From NCBI RefSeq assembly GCF_002197815.1, contig NZ_NIUB01000012.1, positions 60,732 through 124,731 on the forward strand: a DNA stretch of 64,000 nucleotides, written 5' to 3'. The notes below the pieces were generated by a model. The model made no database searches, had not been told where the DNA came from, and saw nothing but the letters and a program-made list of their open reading frames with translations. Both the position numbers and the translations under genes were made by a program. The stretch comes from Pseudomonas oleovorans subsp. oleovorans (GTDB taxonomy: Bacteria; Pseudomonadota; Gammaproteobacteria; Pseudomonadales; Pseudomonadaceae). How positions within the stretch are numbered: the stretch's first letter is position 1; each line of letters starts with the position of its first letter. Shown here piece by piece: positions 28,722 through 37,867 of this stretch.

Positions 28722-30505
28722 AGGCTGTCGGCCAGCGCCTTGGGCACCGGCACCGGGAATTCCAGCAACTGCTGGGCGAAGGCCTTGCCTTGCGGGTCGA
28801 TGCGCAGGCTGGCCACGCCGCCACCGCCCAGCGCGTTTTCCAGCAGGAAGTTGAGGCTGTGGCTGCCCGGCAGGTACCAGCGGCTGACGCGGCCGTGCTC
28901 GGCGTCCAGGGTATGCGCCATCCACTTGGCCACGGCTTCGGGCGTCAGCGTCGCGGCTATCCACGCCAGGTATTCGGGTTTTCGCGCCATCACGCCGATG
29001 TTGCTGTGATTGCCCTTGTCGCCGGAGCGCGCCACGGCCAGGCGGATCAGCGGCACGGCAGTGTCGGCTTCACCCATCGGTACGGGCAGGGCGGCCGGTG
29101 CGTGCAGTCGCCCGGGGTCGAAGGCATCGACCTGGGGCAGGGCGACCGGCTGGCGTTCGCCGTCGATTTCGACGCTCAGGGTGCAGGCACTTTTGTCCAC
29201 CAGGAAGCTGAACAGGCGGATCACCGGGTAGACGGTGGGGCGGCCGCCGACGATGCCGGTCAGGCCCGGCGCCATGCCGGTGGCAGCCTGGGCGATCTCG
29301 CGGGAGAAGAGGATCAGCGCCTCCTTCTTGGCATGACGCACGGCGATCTTCATCACCAGCTCGCGGCTGTCCTGGCGCCGAGCGTGGGCACCATAGGTGG
29401 CCTCGCTACCCAGCAGCTCGACGCTGACCTCCTGGTAACGGCCCCAGCCACGTTCGGCGAACATCTCTTCGGTCTTGTTGATGATCGCCTGGCTGACCCG
29501 CTCGGCCTTGGCCACGGCATCGATACCGGCGAGCACGCAGCTGGCGGTGCAGCGAAAACCGTCCGGGTGGGTGGCGCTGACCTTGTATTGCCCGGTGGGC
29601 GGCAGGCCGCGTGCGCCCTGCACCTGCACGCGGTTGTCGCCGACCTGGCTCAGCGCGACCTGGGTGAAATCGCAGACCACATCCGGCAGCAGGTAGGCGC
29701 GCGGATCGCCGATCTCGTAGAGCATCTGCTCGCCAACGGTAAAAGGCGTGACCAAGCCGCCGGAACCATCCGGCTTGGTCACGACGAAACGGCCATCGTC
29801 CTCGACTTCGACGATGGGAAAGCCGATGTGCTCGTAGTCCGGCACGTCGCGCCAGTCGGTGAAATTGCCACCGGTGCACTGCGCGCCGCACTCGATGATG
29901 TGCCCGGCCAGCGCGGCCTGGGCCAGCTTGTCGTAGTCGCTCCAGGCCCAGCCGAATTCGTGCACCAGGGCGGCGCTGACCACCGCGCTGTCGACCACGC
30001 GGCCAGTGATGACAATGTCGGCGCCCTGTTCCAGAGCGGCGACGATGCCCGGTGCGCCGAGGTAGGCGTTGACCGACACGCAGAAGGGCGGCAGCGCGGC
30101 GCCCGTGAACATCTCGCGAGTGCCGGCCTTGACCAGCTCGCCGAGCTTGGGTTGCAGGTTGTCGCCGTGCAGCACGGCGATCTTCAGGTTCACCCCGGCC
30201 TGCTCGCAGGCGGCGCTCAGGGCCGCAGCACAGGCCATCGGATTGACTCCGCCGGCATTGCTGATGACGCGGGTTTTCTTCGCTGCCAGTTCGCCGAGCA
30301 GCGGCGTGAGTATTTCGACGAAGTCACGGGCGTAGCCGTCATCCGGCTTCTTCATGCGCGCGCCGGCCATGATCGACATGGTGATCTCGGCCAGGTAGTC
30401 GAACACCAGGTAATCCAGTTCGGCGCCGCGAACCAGTTGAGCGGCAGCGGTGGAGGTGTCGCCCCAGAAAGCGGAGGCGCAGCCGATGCGTACGGTTTTG
30501 GTCAT
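28718..30505 (-). CDS. atuA: Acyclic terpene utilisation protein AtuA
   Basis: The product is 595 aa. It has an N-terminal DUF1446 domain ([17 protein letters not shown] to about residue 450), then the short C-terminal AtuA-type domain ([42 protein letters not shown]). The family is required for citronellol growth, but its reaction is unknown. It is the first gene of the operon, read from the atuR-facing promoter. The ATG at 30505 (MTKTVRIGC) is chosen because the upstream extension runs through the operators. Its stop is supplied by a REP element. Confidence 0.92.
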   Translation of the reverse strand: MTKTVRIGCASAFWGDTSTAAAQLVRGAELDYLVFDYLAEITMSIMAGARMKKPDDGYARDFVEILTPLLGELAAKKTRVISNAGGVNPMACAAALSAACEQAGVNLKIAVLHGDNLQPKLGELVKAGTREMFTGAALPPFCVSVNAYLGAPGIVAALEQGADIVITGRVVDSAVVSAALVHEFGWAWSDYDKLAQAALAGHIIECGAQCTGGNFTDWRDVPDYEHIGFPIVEVEDDGRFVVTKPDGSGGLVTPFTVGEQMLYEIGDPRAYLLPDVVCDFTQVALSQVGDNRVQVQGARGLPPTGQYKVSATHPDGFRCTASCVLAGIDAVAKAERVSQAIINKTEEMFAERGWGRYQEVSVELLGSEATYGAHARRQDSRELVMKIAVRHAKKEALILFSREIAQAATGMAPGLTGIVGGRPTVYPVIRLFSFLVDKSACTLSVEIDGERQPVALPQVDAFDPGRLHAPAALPVPMGEADTAVPLIRLAVARSGDKGNHSNIGVMARKPEYLAWIAATLTPEAVAKWMAHTLDAEHGRVSRWYLPGSHSLNFLLENALGGGGVASLRIDPQGKAFAQQLLEFPVPVPKALADSL

Positions 30506-30548
30506 TGGAATTGGCCCGTCACACATTTGAGAAGGTGAGCTCACACTA

Positions 30549-30676
30549 CCAAGCAAGCGCTTGGTTGAAAAGTGACGAAAGACGACAATTCGGCCAAGAA
30601 TGCGCCCAAGCGCTTGCTTGGTCAGCTGGCGCCGCATACATTTCATCAAGCAAGACAAGCACTTGCCGGCAGCATG
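30549..30676. promoter_or_regulatory. AtuR operators in the atuR-atuA gap
   Basis: Site A (30549-30564) and site B (30606-30621) are both CCAAGC-N4-GCTTGG. They carry the same 16-base sequence in opposite orientation and are separated by 41 bp. A weaker third copy (CAAGCACTTG, 30656-30676) lies nearer atuR. From memory, P. aeruginosa AtuR binds two 13-bp inverted repeats about 40 bp apart in the same gap. Sites A and B lie 45-120 bp upstream of the atuA start, suited to blocking its promoter. Confidence 0.85.
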
Positions 30677-30727
30677 AAGAATTAATCAGAACAATCGCCG
30701 AGCAGGGTAATCAGGGGAGAAGTCAGC

Positions 30728-31351
30728 GTGGACGAACACAGAGCCCAGGCCGTGATGCAGGAACTGGTCGATAGCGGCCAGGTGACCGATCCGGACAGTG
30801 CCCGCGGCAAGCTGCTGCAGATGGCTGCCCACCTGTTCCGCAGCAAGGGTTACGAGCGCACGACGGTGCGCGATCTGGCTGCTGCCATCGGTATTCAGTC
30901 CGGCAGCATCTTTCACCACTTCAAGAGCAAGGAAGAGATCCTGCGTTCGGTGATGGAGGAAACCATCGTCTACAACACCGCCCTGATGCGCGCTGCACTG
31001 GCCGAGGCGCAGGGCACCCGCGAGAGGCTGCTGGCGCTGATCCGCTGCGAGTTGCAGTCGATCATGGGCGGTACCGGCGAGGCCATGGCGGTATTGGTGT
31101 ACGAGTGGCGTTCCCTTTCGGAGGAGGGCCAGGCGCAGGTACTGGCCTTGCGTGATACCTACGAGCAGATCTGGCTGGCGGTACTGGGCGAGGCGCGCGA
31201 GGCCGGATACTTCAAGGGCGACCCGTTCATTCAGCGGCGTTTTCTCACCGGTGCGCTGAGCTGGACCAATACCTGGTTCCGCTCGCAGGGACCAATGACG
31301 CTGGATCAGCTGGCCGAAGAAGCGTTGTCATTGGTGTGTAAGGAAGCCTGA
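30728..31351 (+). CDS. atuR: TetR-family repressor AtuR
   Basis: The product is 207 aa with a GTG start behind AGGGGAGA. The N-terminal TetR helix-turn-helix reads TTVRDLAAAIGIQSGSIFHHFKSKEEIL (about residues 40-67). The C-terminal ligand domain is of the TetR_C33-like, fatty-acyl-sensing sort. It is divergent from atuA with paired operators between them, so it should repress the operon until a pathway acyl-CoA binds. Confidence 0.92.
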   Translation: MDEHRAQAVMQELVDSGQVTDPDSARGKLLQMAAHLFRSKGYERTTVRDLAAAIGIQSGSIFHHFKSKEEILRSVMEETIVYNTALMRAALAEAQGTRERLLALIRCELQSIMGGTGEAMAVLVYEWRSLSEEGQAQVLALRDTYEQIWLAVLGEAREAGYFKGDPFIQRRFLTGALSWTNTWFRSQGPMTLDQLAEEALSLVCKEA

Positions 31352-31446
31352 GCGAATTCGGCTAGGATAGGAGCAACTGCCGGTTTTCGGCTCGAACACG
31401 GACGCTGGGGTGTTCCCGCATTGTGATCCGTGACGAGAGGTCGAGT

Positions 31447-32232
31447 TTGCGCGCACTAGCCTTTTGCCTGTTGTGCTGTCTTGCGCTGTTGCATGTACCT
31501 GCTGCCCTTGCCCTGCAGGAGGTGCGTGTCGGTGGTTATCACTTCCCGCCATACCTGGACAAACCCGAATCACCTTATCCGCAAGGTTTGGTGCCCGAGT
31601 TGTTGCGCGCGCTCAATGCGGCGCAGCAGCAATACCGTTTCGTTCTGGTGCCGACCTCGGCAACCCGCCGTTACCGCGACCTCGAGAGCGGACGCTTCGA
31701 TCTGATGTTCTTCGAGTCCACTCGCTGGGGTTGGCAGGGCACGTCATACCTGGTCTTGGGGCTGGATATCGATGATGCGGAAGTCTATGTCGCCGCGGCG
31801 GAGCCGGGGCGTGGGCAAGACTATTTCGAGGATTTCAACGACAAGCGCATGGCGCTCTACAACGGCTATCACTATGGTTTTGCCAGTTTCGATGCCGACC
31901 CTGATTATCTCGCACGCGCGTTCAATGCGCTGTTGACCTATTCCCACGATAGCAACCTGCGCATGCTGCTGGCGCGGCGCGTCGATATCGCCGTGGTGAC
32001 GCGCTCGTACCTGGAGCTGTTTCTGGATCGGCATCCGGAAATGCTGCCCGAGTTGCTGGTTTCCGATCGGCTGGATCAACTCTGTCACCATCAGGTGCTG
32101 CTGCGGCCCAAGGGGCCGCTGAGCCCGGCTGAAGTTGCCGAGTTGTTGAACCGGCTGCAGGCCAGTGGAGAACTATCGAAGCTACTTGGGCGCTATCGTC
32201 TGACATTGGGCAACAAAGTGTCAGTGCGGTGA
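31447..32232 (+). CDS. Periplasmic solute-binding-like protein, copy 1
   Basis: The product is about 261 aa. It has a signal peptide (LAFCLLCCLALLHVPAALA) and an ABC amino-acid-binding (SBP_bac_3-like) fold starting VRVGGYHFPPYLDKPESPYP. The TTG at 31447 has AGAGG 6 nt upstream and gives a compact signal peptide. A GTG at 31423 would extend it by eight residues. No transporter genes are near. It shares GYHYGF and YSHDSNL blocks with the next gene, its paralogue. The ligand is unknown. Confidence 0.8.
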   Translation: MRALAFCLLCCLALLHVPAALALQEVRVGGYHFPPYLDKPESPYPQGLVPELLRALNAAQQQYRFVLVPTSATRRYRDLESGRFDLMFFESTRWGWQGTSYLVLGLDIDDAEVYVAAAEPGRGQDYFEDFNDKRMALYNGYHYGFASFDADPDYLARAFNALLTYSHDSNLRMLLARRVDIAVVTRSYLELFLDRHPEMLPELLVSDRLDQLCHHQVLLRPKGPLSPAEVAELLNRLQASGELSKLLGRYRLTLGNKVSVR

Positions 32233-32308
32233 AAATCCATCTGGTCGGTCAGGAGAGACTGGAGTAGTGTGCAGCACACTGAGAGAAGGAATTTTTTGGG
32301 GACTCGAG

Positions 32309-33127
32309 ATGCGGCATGCGCGGTGCAGGGTTCATGGATGTTTGGGTGCCTTGTGTCTCTTGCTAGTGGATTCTCTCTATGCGGCCGACGTGGTCAAGGT
32401 CGGTGGCGCGCACTTCCCCCCCTATGTGATCAAGTCCAACCTGCACGACTCGAGTGGCTTGCTACCGCAACTGCTCGAAGCGCTCAACCGAGAGCAGAGC
32501 GAATACCACTTCACCATGTTGCCCACCGCCATCGTGCGTCGTTTCAGTGACCTGCAGCGCGGGCGTATCGACATGGCGATTTTCGAGAATCCGCAATGGG
32601 GATGGCAGGACATCGACGCTGAAGCTGTCGATATGAGGCTGGAAGATGCTGAGTTGTTCGTCGCCAGGAACGAGGCGCTGCGCGACCAGAGTTACTTCGA
32701 ACAGCTCGAAGGCAAGCGCCTGGCGCTTTATCGCGGTTATCACTACGGATTTGCCCAGTTCAACAGCGATCCGGAGTTCCTGACCAGCACCTTCAATGCC
32801 AACCTCGGTCACTCCCACGACAGCAACCTGCTGATGGTGATACGCGGGCGCGCCGATGTCGCATTGGTCTCTCGCTCCAATCTCTATGACTTCCTTGAGC
32901 GCAATCGCGATTATGCACGCCAGTTACTGATCTCCGAGCGTGTCGATCAGATCTATCGTCATCATGCGATGATTCGTGCCGGCGCGCCGATAACTCCCGA
33001 ACGCTTCGCTGCCTTGCTCGAGCAGTTGCGGGAGAAGGGCGAGTTGCAGCGCATCTTCTCGCCTTACCGCATTGCCGTCATGCAAGACGTAACGGATAGC
33101 TCAGCAACAGAATATGCAGCAGATTGA
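32309..33127 (+). CDS. Periplasmic solute-binding-like protein, copy 2
   Basis: The product is 272 aa. The ATG at 32309 sits behind GGGGAC and a signal peptide ending near SLYAAD follows. The mature part opens VVKVGGAHFPPYVIKS and contains RGYHYGFAQFNSDPEF and LGHSHDSNLLMVIRGRADVALV, closely parallel to the upstream gene. It is a tandem duplication of an orphan binding protein. Its 3' end overlaps the convergent protease gene by 50 bp. Confidence 0.8.
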   Translation: MRHARCRVHGCLGALCLLLVDSLYAADVVKVGGAHFPPYVIKSNLHDSSGLLPQLLEALNREQSEYHFTMLPTAIVRRFSDLQRGRIDMAIFENPQWGWQDIDAEAVDMRLEDAELFVARNEALRDQSYFEQLEGKRLALYRGYHYGFAQFNSDPEFLTSTFNANLGHSHDSNLLMVIRGRADVALVSRSNLYDFLERNRDYARQLLISERVDQIYRHHAMIRAGAPITPERFAALLEQLREKGELQRIFSPYRIAVMQDVTDSSATEYAAD

Positions 33128-33836
33128 CCGCTGTGTGCAGCGCGATGGCCAGGCTCAGGCGGCCGCTGTAGTGAAAGGCCAGGCCATAACCGAGGCCAGC
33201 GCAGGTCGCCACCACGGCAAATAGCGCGCTGAAAGGCAGATGGGCCGCGCCGAACAAGCCGGCCGTCAACAGCAAGCCGGGCCAGATGCCCAGGCGCTTG
33301 ATCAGGGCGGTCTGTAGCAGGCCGCGAAAGAGCAATTCCTCCGCCAGCACCGCCACGCAGAGATTGACCGCCAGCCACAACAGCAGACCCTGCGGCCATT
33401 TGGGTTGCCAGGCGACCAGGCCCAGTGCCATGGCCAGCAGCGGCACCAGCAGCAGGGTGGCGATGCACGTCAGCCAGGCATTTTTCAGCGAAAGCACGGG
33501 TCTGCGTGGCTGCCCCAGCCACCAGGCGAGCAGGGCGCTGCCCAGCAGCAGTTTGTCCCAGGACAGGCGCAGGCCATAGGGCGCCGCATCAGCACTGATG
33601 AGACGTGGCTGCCACAGTTGCCAAGGGCTGAAACCGGGTAGGAGGTGCGCCGCCAGGGCGATTGCGCCAAGCAGAATCAGAGGTAGCCATAGCCAGCTTG
33701 GCAGATGCGATCGTCCGGCCAGCAGGACGATGACGAATACGCCGCCCAGCAGCAGGCCGACGGGTTGGATGAAACCCAGGCCGGTGCCCAGGGCCAGGAT
33801 CAGAGCGGGGAGCAGCAAGCGCAGATGCAGGGGCAT
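33078..33836 (-). CDS. CPBP-family membrane protease
   Basis: The product is 252 aa with about eight membrane helices. The CPBP/ABI motifs are seen as EELLFRGLLQ (EExxxR), HLPFSALFA and HTAVNLLH. The family includes CAAX prenyl proteases and bacteriocin-immunity proteins; the bacterial substrate is rarely known. It ends inside the 3' end of the plus-strand binding protein gene. Confidence 0.87.
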   Translation of the reverse strand: MPLHLRLLLPALILALGTGLGFIQPVGLLLGGVFVIVLLAGRSHLPSWLWLPLILLGAIALAAHLLPGFSPWQLWQPRLISADAAPYGLRLSWDKLLLGSALLAWWLGQPRRPVLSLKNAWLTCIATLLLVPLLAMALGLVAWQPKWPQGLLLWLAVNLCVAVLAEELLFRGLLQTALIKRLGIWPGLLLTAGLFGAAHLPFSALFAVVATCAGLGYGLAFHYSGRLSLAIALHTAVNLLHILLLSYPLRLA

Positions 33837-33917
33837 GGCACCTCTCCTGGAGAAGGCGCGCAGTCTAGCAGGCTGCGTTGCGGGCAGTCTTGGCGTTACC
33901 TGACAGGACGAGTGCGT

Positions 33918-34091
33918 TTAGCGCTGACGCTCGCGCGCGTCCTTGGCTTCCTGCTCGATGGCGCGTTTACGCATGCGTTCGAGCTGATCTTCGCTCAGGG
34001 GCATTTTCTTGGCACTGCTGCGCAGCACCAGCAGGCTACCGATCACTGAGCCAAACACCAGAACCAGTAGCAGCCAGACGTACCAGGGCAT
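33918..34091 (-). CDS. DUF2897-family small membrane protein
   Basis: The product is 57 aa: MPWYVWLLLVLVFGSVIGSL forms one membrane helix, followed by a charged tail (KKMPLSEDQLERMRKRAIEQEA). The ATG has GAGGAG upstream at good spacing. This matches the DUF2897 proteins of pseudomonads, of unknown function. Confidence 0.8.
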   Translation of the reverse strand: MPWYVWLLLVLVFGSVIGSLLVLRSSAKKMPLSEDQLERMRKRAIEQEAKDARERQR

Positions 34092-34146
34092 GATGACTCC
34101 TCATGGGGCAATAGAGTTATCACCATAACCCGCGTGCCGGGTCTTG

Positions 34147-34911
34147 TCAGTCGGCCTGTAGCGCCACCGGCTGCAGGTTGCTGTCGTCCTTGAGCTGCAC
34201 GCCACTCAGTTGCAGGCGCAGCGCCTGGCGCGCCAGGTAGTCGAGTCTGTGTGCTGCCAGCTGGTAAGGCAGCCCCTCGGGACGTACGTTGGAGATGCAG
34301 TTGCGCGCGCTGTCCCGGCAGCCCACCCGCGGTGCGTAGGTCAGATACAGGCCGAGGCTGTCCGACGAGGTCAGACCAGGGCGCTCGCCGATCATCACGA
34401 TCACCAGGCGTGCACGCAGCGCTTCGCCGATGCCGTCGCCAATCGCCACGCGGCCCTGTTCGGCAAGCACCACCGGGGTGTTGGCCCAGTCGGTGTCAAA
34501 GCGTTCGCGAAAAGCTTGCAACAGCGGCAGGGCATGGCGCTGCACGGCGACGGCCGACAAGCCATCGGCCAGCACGATGGCGATTTCCGGTGCGGGCAGT
34601 TCGTGTTGCAGCTGCACACGGCAGTCGCCGTGCAGGTGTCGGCCGTGATCCGGGCGCAGCAGGTAGGTTTGCCGGTCGTCGGCGTTGCTGCGTACTTTCA
34701 GGGTGCGAAAGCCTGCCGTATGCAACTGATGCTTGAGTTCGCCGAAGTCCAGCGGACGATGCACGGCATCGCGCGCCTGGGCATGGGCCAGGCCGAACTT
34801 GAGCACCTCGCGGGTGGGCAGGCTGCAGCCGACGCGGCCGAGCGCTATGCGTGCCGAGGTATGTGCGGGCAGTTCGTCCCAGGGATTTTGCTGAATCAGA
34901 TCATTGGCCAT
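34147..34911 (-). CDS. eutC: Ethanolamine ammonia-lyase small subunit EutC
   Basis: The product is 254 aa and looks complete: NPWDELPAHTSARIALGRVG at the N-terminus, then AIVLADGLSAVAVQRH, VVLAEQGRVAIGDGIGE, VMIGERPGLTSSDSLGLYLTYAP and the C-terminal NCISNVRPEGL. With EutB and adenosylcobalamin it splits ethanolamine to acetaldehyde and ammonia. Its ATG overlaps the last base of the decayed eutB stop (TGATG), so translation was coupled. Without functional EutB it should have no activity. Confidence 0.92.
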   Translation of the reverse strand: MANDLIQQNPWDELPAHTSARIALGRVGCSLPTREVLKFGLAHAQARDAVHRPLDFGELKHQLHTAGFRTLKVRSNADDRQTYLLRPDHGRHLHGDCRVQLQHELPAPEIAIVLADGLSAVAVQRHALPLLQAFRERFDTDWANTPVVLAEQGRVAIGDGIGEALRARLVIVMIGERPGLTSSDSLGLYLTYAPRVGCRDSARNCISNVRPEGLPYQLAAHRLDYLARQALRLQLSGVQLKDDSNLQPVALQAD

Positions 34912-35831
34912 CACGCGGCTCCCGATATGTGCGGCAGTTGCTTGAGCAGGTGGTGGCCACGGCCGACAGCGCGCTGCCCTGGCCGGTTTTATCGCCGAGG
35001 GTGCCGCGACCGAGCGACAGCGTGGCTTCGTGGGCTTCGCGAAGGATTGCCAGGGATACGCCGAAGCCGGCGTTGGTGGCTTCGGTGCCGGCGATGGAGT
35101 GGAACACCAGGTCGATCGGCGCGCCGGCCTCGATGGCCTGGATCTGCGTGGTGACGTGGGGGAGCACGCAGCTCTGCAGGGGGATTTCGAAGTGTTGCCG
35201 CCGCCCATCATCTGCCACAGGCGCATCAGCGTCGGCAGCGAATCGCTGGCCGGGTTGATACCGACCGTGGCGTCGCCGGATCCATACAGCAGGCCGTCGA
35301 GCATGCTGGCGGCGATGCCGCGCACGTCGTCGGTGGGGTGATTGGGCTGCAGGCGCACGACCAGGTGGCCGGGCAGGCCCAGGGTGTTGCGAAAGCGGCT
35401 GATCACCTGGCATTTGCGCGCCACCAGATCAGGTCCTGATTGCGCATCAGCTTGCTCACGGCGGCAACCATCTCCGGCGTCAGCCCGGCGGCTACGGCCG
35501 CCAGGCGCGCGCTGTCGGTCTTCTCCAGCAGCAGCCAGTCGCGCAGGTCGCCAACCGTGAGGTGGTTGATCGGGGCAAATGCAGTGGCATCGTGGCGGTC
35601 GATGATCAGGCGGGTGACTTCATCCTGTTCGTAGGGAATCAGTGCCTCGTCGAGAAAGCGTTTGAGCGGCACCTCGACCAGGGCCAGCTTGGCCGCCATG
35701 CGCTCTCCGTAGGTAGCGGCGGCCAGCCCTGCCAGATAATCGCCGGAGCGCGCCGGGCTGGCCTTGGCCAACAGCGTCTTGAGGTCGGCGAAGCGGTAGA
35801 ACAGGCTGCCGATGGTGGTTTGGTAGGGCAT
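34911..35831 (-). pseudogene. eutB: Ethanolamine ammonia-lyase large subunit, decayed
   Basis: EutB is normally about 460 aa (near 1.4 kb), but only 921 bp remain. Residues from MPYQTTIGSLFYRF to LMRNQDLI are in one frame. A base is lost near 35425-35430, then VISRFRNTLGLPGHLVVRLQ to MRLWQMMGGG is in a second frame. Another shift near 35195-35205 leads to FEIPLQSCVLPHVTTQIQAI and SIAGTEATNAGFGV. After GTLGDKTGQGSALSA most of the C-terminal third is gone, and only the last residues (LKQLPHISGAA) and the stop survive. Confidence 0.9.
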
Positions 35832-36180
35832 GGCTGCAACCCGTTGCAGAGAGGATGTGCTTACCGTGCAGTGCTCATGCCAGAGGCCTGACCGCTGACC
35901 AACCGTCTGCACCTGGATACCGGATCGGACGAATGAAATAGGTGCAGTGGCAGTGTGGGTGCACCGCTCTGGCGCGCAGTCGCGCGATGCCTGTTACATG
36001 ATGGCAACCGCAATACGGATGCCGAATTTCCGATGGCAGTAGGTGATTGGCAGCTGAATGGCCGCTAGACCGATTTTATTCGGGCTACCGATCTGCCTGT
36101 GGGAGGAGTTTTAACCGCGACCAGTGCCAGGATGCTTTGCGCTACAATGCGCGGCGTTTTTATCCTGTTCGAGACCCGCC
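35832..36180. promoter_or_regulatory. eutB-pyrF divergent intergenic region
   Basis: The region has no gene. On the plus strand a TACAAT -10 candidate lies at 36143-36148, giving a short leader to pyrF; no good -35 is seen. GGAGGAG at 36103-36109 is not followed by a start codon. No regulator of the eut type is encoded nearby. Confidence 0.45.
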
Positions 36181-36882
36181 ATGCCTGTCTGCCAAACCCC
36201 GATCATCGTCGCCCTCGACTTTCCCTGCCGTGATGCTGCTCTGGCGCTGGCCGATCAGCTCGATCCGGCGCTGTGTCGGGTCAAGGTCGGCAAGGAGCTG
36301 TTCACCCGTAGCGGCCCACAAGTGGTCGAGGCGTTGCGGGCCAAGGGTTTCGAGCTGTTCCTCGATCTGAAATTCCACGACATCCCCAACACCACGGCGA
36401 TGGCGGTCAAGGCCGCTGCGGAACTGGGCGTGTGGATGGTCAATGTGCATTGCTCTGGCGGCCTGGGCATGATGGCGGCCTGTCGTAACGAGCTGGACAA
36501 GCTGGCAGGCGCCAAGCCGCTGCTGATCGGCGTAACGGTGCTGACCAGCATGGAGCAGCAGGATCTGGCCGGCATCGGCCTGGACGTACCGCCACAGGAG
36601 CAGGTACTGCGCCTGGCCGGTCTGGCTGCCGATGCCGGGCTCGATGGCCTGGTCTGCTCGGCGCAGGAAGCGCAGGCGCTGAAGGTCGCGCAGCCGCGCC
36701 TGCAACTGGTGACCCCGGGTATTCGTCCCGCCGGCAGCAGTGCCGATGACCAGAAGCGCATTCTCACCCCACGCCAGGCACTGGAGGCCGGCTCCGATTA
36801 TCTGGTGATCGGCCGCCCGATCAGCCAGGCTGCCGATCCGGCGCAGGCGCTGGCTGCCGTAGTAGCCGAGCTGCGCGCCTGA
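36181..36882 (+). CDS. pyrF: Orotidine 5'-phosphate decarboxylase
   Basis: The product is 233 aa. The IIVALDFP strand, catalytic [11 protein letters not shown] (Asp-Lys-x2-Asp region near residues 60-70) and VIGRPISQA phosphate loop identify PyrF, the last step of UMP synthesis. The ATG at 36181 ([14 protein letters not shown]) is the family start. Confidence 0.96.
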   Translation: MPVCQTPIIVALDFPCRDAALALADQLDPALCRVKVGKELFTRSGPQVVEALRAKGFELFLDLKFHDIPNTTAMAVKAAAELGVWMVNVHCSGGLGMMAACRNELDKLAGAKPLLIGVTVLTSMEQQDLAGIGLDVPPQEQVLRLAGLAADAGLDGLVCSAQEAQALKVAQPRLQLVTPGIRPAGSSADDQKRILTPRQALEAGSDYLVIGRPISQAADPAQALAAVVAELRA

Positions 36883-36887
36883 GCCCT

Positions 36888-36955
36888 GTAGCCCGGATGA
36901 AATCCGGGGCGGTCTGGCATGCCGTCCGATCTGTCCCGGATTTCATCCGGGCTAC
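36888..36955. repeat. REP-like inverted pair after pyrF
   Basis: GTAGCCCGGATGAAATCCGGGG faces CCCGGATTTCATCCGGGCTAC around a 25-base loop, 5 bp past the pyrF stop. It may serve as the transcript end. Confidence 0.8.
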
Positions 36956-37100
36956 CCGCTGATCGCGGCACCGCGCTGGTGGAGTCGTCATCAGCGCCCT
37001 GCATGACCCAGCACTCCAGAGTCTGATAGTACTGCTCTGCGCGCGGCCGCCTGGCTAGACTCCTCGCCAATTCAACAAGAATCGCTGCGAGGAAGCAGAC

Positions 37101-37862
37101 ATGAGCATGACGTTCTCCGGCCAGGTCGCCCTGGTCACCGGTGCTGCAGCCGGTATTGGCCGTGCCACCGCCCAGGCCTTCGCTGCCGAAGGGCTCAAGG
37201 TGGTGGTTTCCGATGTCGACGTGGCCGGTGGCGAGGGCACTGTCGAGCTGATTCGTGCGGCCGGCGGCGAGGCCTGCTTCGTGCGTTGCGACGTGACCCG
37301 CGATGCCGAAGTCAAGGCGCTGATGGACGCCACCGTGGCGCAGTACGGCCGCCTGGACTATGCCTTCAACAACGCCGGTATCGAGATCGAACAGGGCAAG
37401 TTGGCCGACGGTAGCGAAGCCGAGTTCGACGCCATCATGGGCGTCAACGTCAAGGGTGTGTGGCTGTGTATGAAGCACCAGATCCCCTTGCTGCTGGCCC
37501 AGGGCGGTGGTGCCATCGTCAACACCGCCTCGGTGGCCGGGCTGGGTGCCGCACCGAAGATGAGCATCTACGCTGCCTCCAAGCATGCGGTGATCGGCCT
37601 GACCAAATCGGCGGCGATCGAGTACGCCAAGAAGAAGGTGCGGGTAAACGCGGTTTGCCCGGCGGTGATCGACACCGACATGTTCCGCCGCGCCTATGAG
37701 GCGGATCCGAAGAAGGCGGAGTTCGCCGCCGCCATGCACCCGGTCGGGCGCATCGGCAAGGTCGAGGAGATCGCGGCTGCCGTGCTCTATCTGTGCAGCG
37801 ACCACGCGGCATTCACCACGGGTCAGGCATTGGCCGTGGATGGCGGGGCCACAGCAATATAA
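37101..37862 (+). CDS. SDR-family oxidoreductase
   Basis: The product is 253 aa, a classical SDR: TGAAAGIGRAT, the NNAGIE strand, Ser-bearing VNTASVAGLG and catalytic YAASKHA. The C-terminal VDGGATAI end is intact. It is a glucose-1-dehydrogenase/FabG-like enzyme of unknown substrate. GAGGAAGC precedes the ATG. It lies alone between pyrF and the inverted-repeat element. Confidence 0.88.
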   Translation: MSMTFSGQVALVTGAAAGIGRATAQAFAAEGLKVVVSDVDVAGGEGTVELIRAAGGEACFVRCDVTRDAEVKALMDATVAQYGRLDYAFNNAGIEIEQGKLADGSEAEFDAIMGVNVKGVWLCMKHQIPLLLAQGGGAIVNTASVAGLGAAPKMSIYAASKHAVIGLTKSAAIEYAKKKVRVNAVCPAVIDTDMFRRAYEADPKKAEFAAAMHPVGRIGKVEEIAAAVLYLCSDHAAFTTGQALAVDGGATAI

Positions 37863-37867
37863 AGGCT

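Noticed and set aside
28790..30538. Long plus-strand frame opposite atuA
   Set aside because: Antisense of atuA, no ribosome site and no family signal.
34147..35424. A single long frame joining the eutB middle to eutC
   Set aside because: The middle section (after MMGGGN) is out-of-frame eutB read as Pro/Arg-rich nonsense. eutC has its own ATG at 34911 with a coupled stop, so the fusion is not a real protein.
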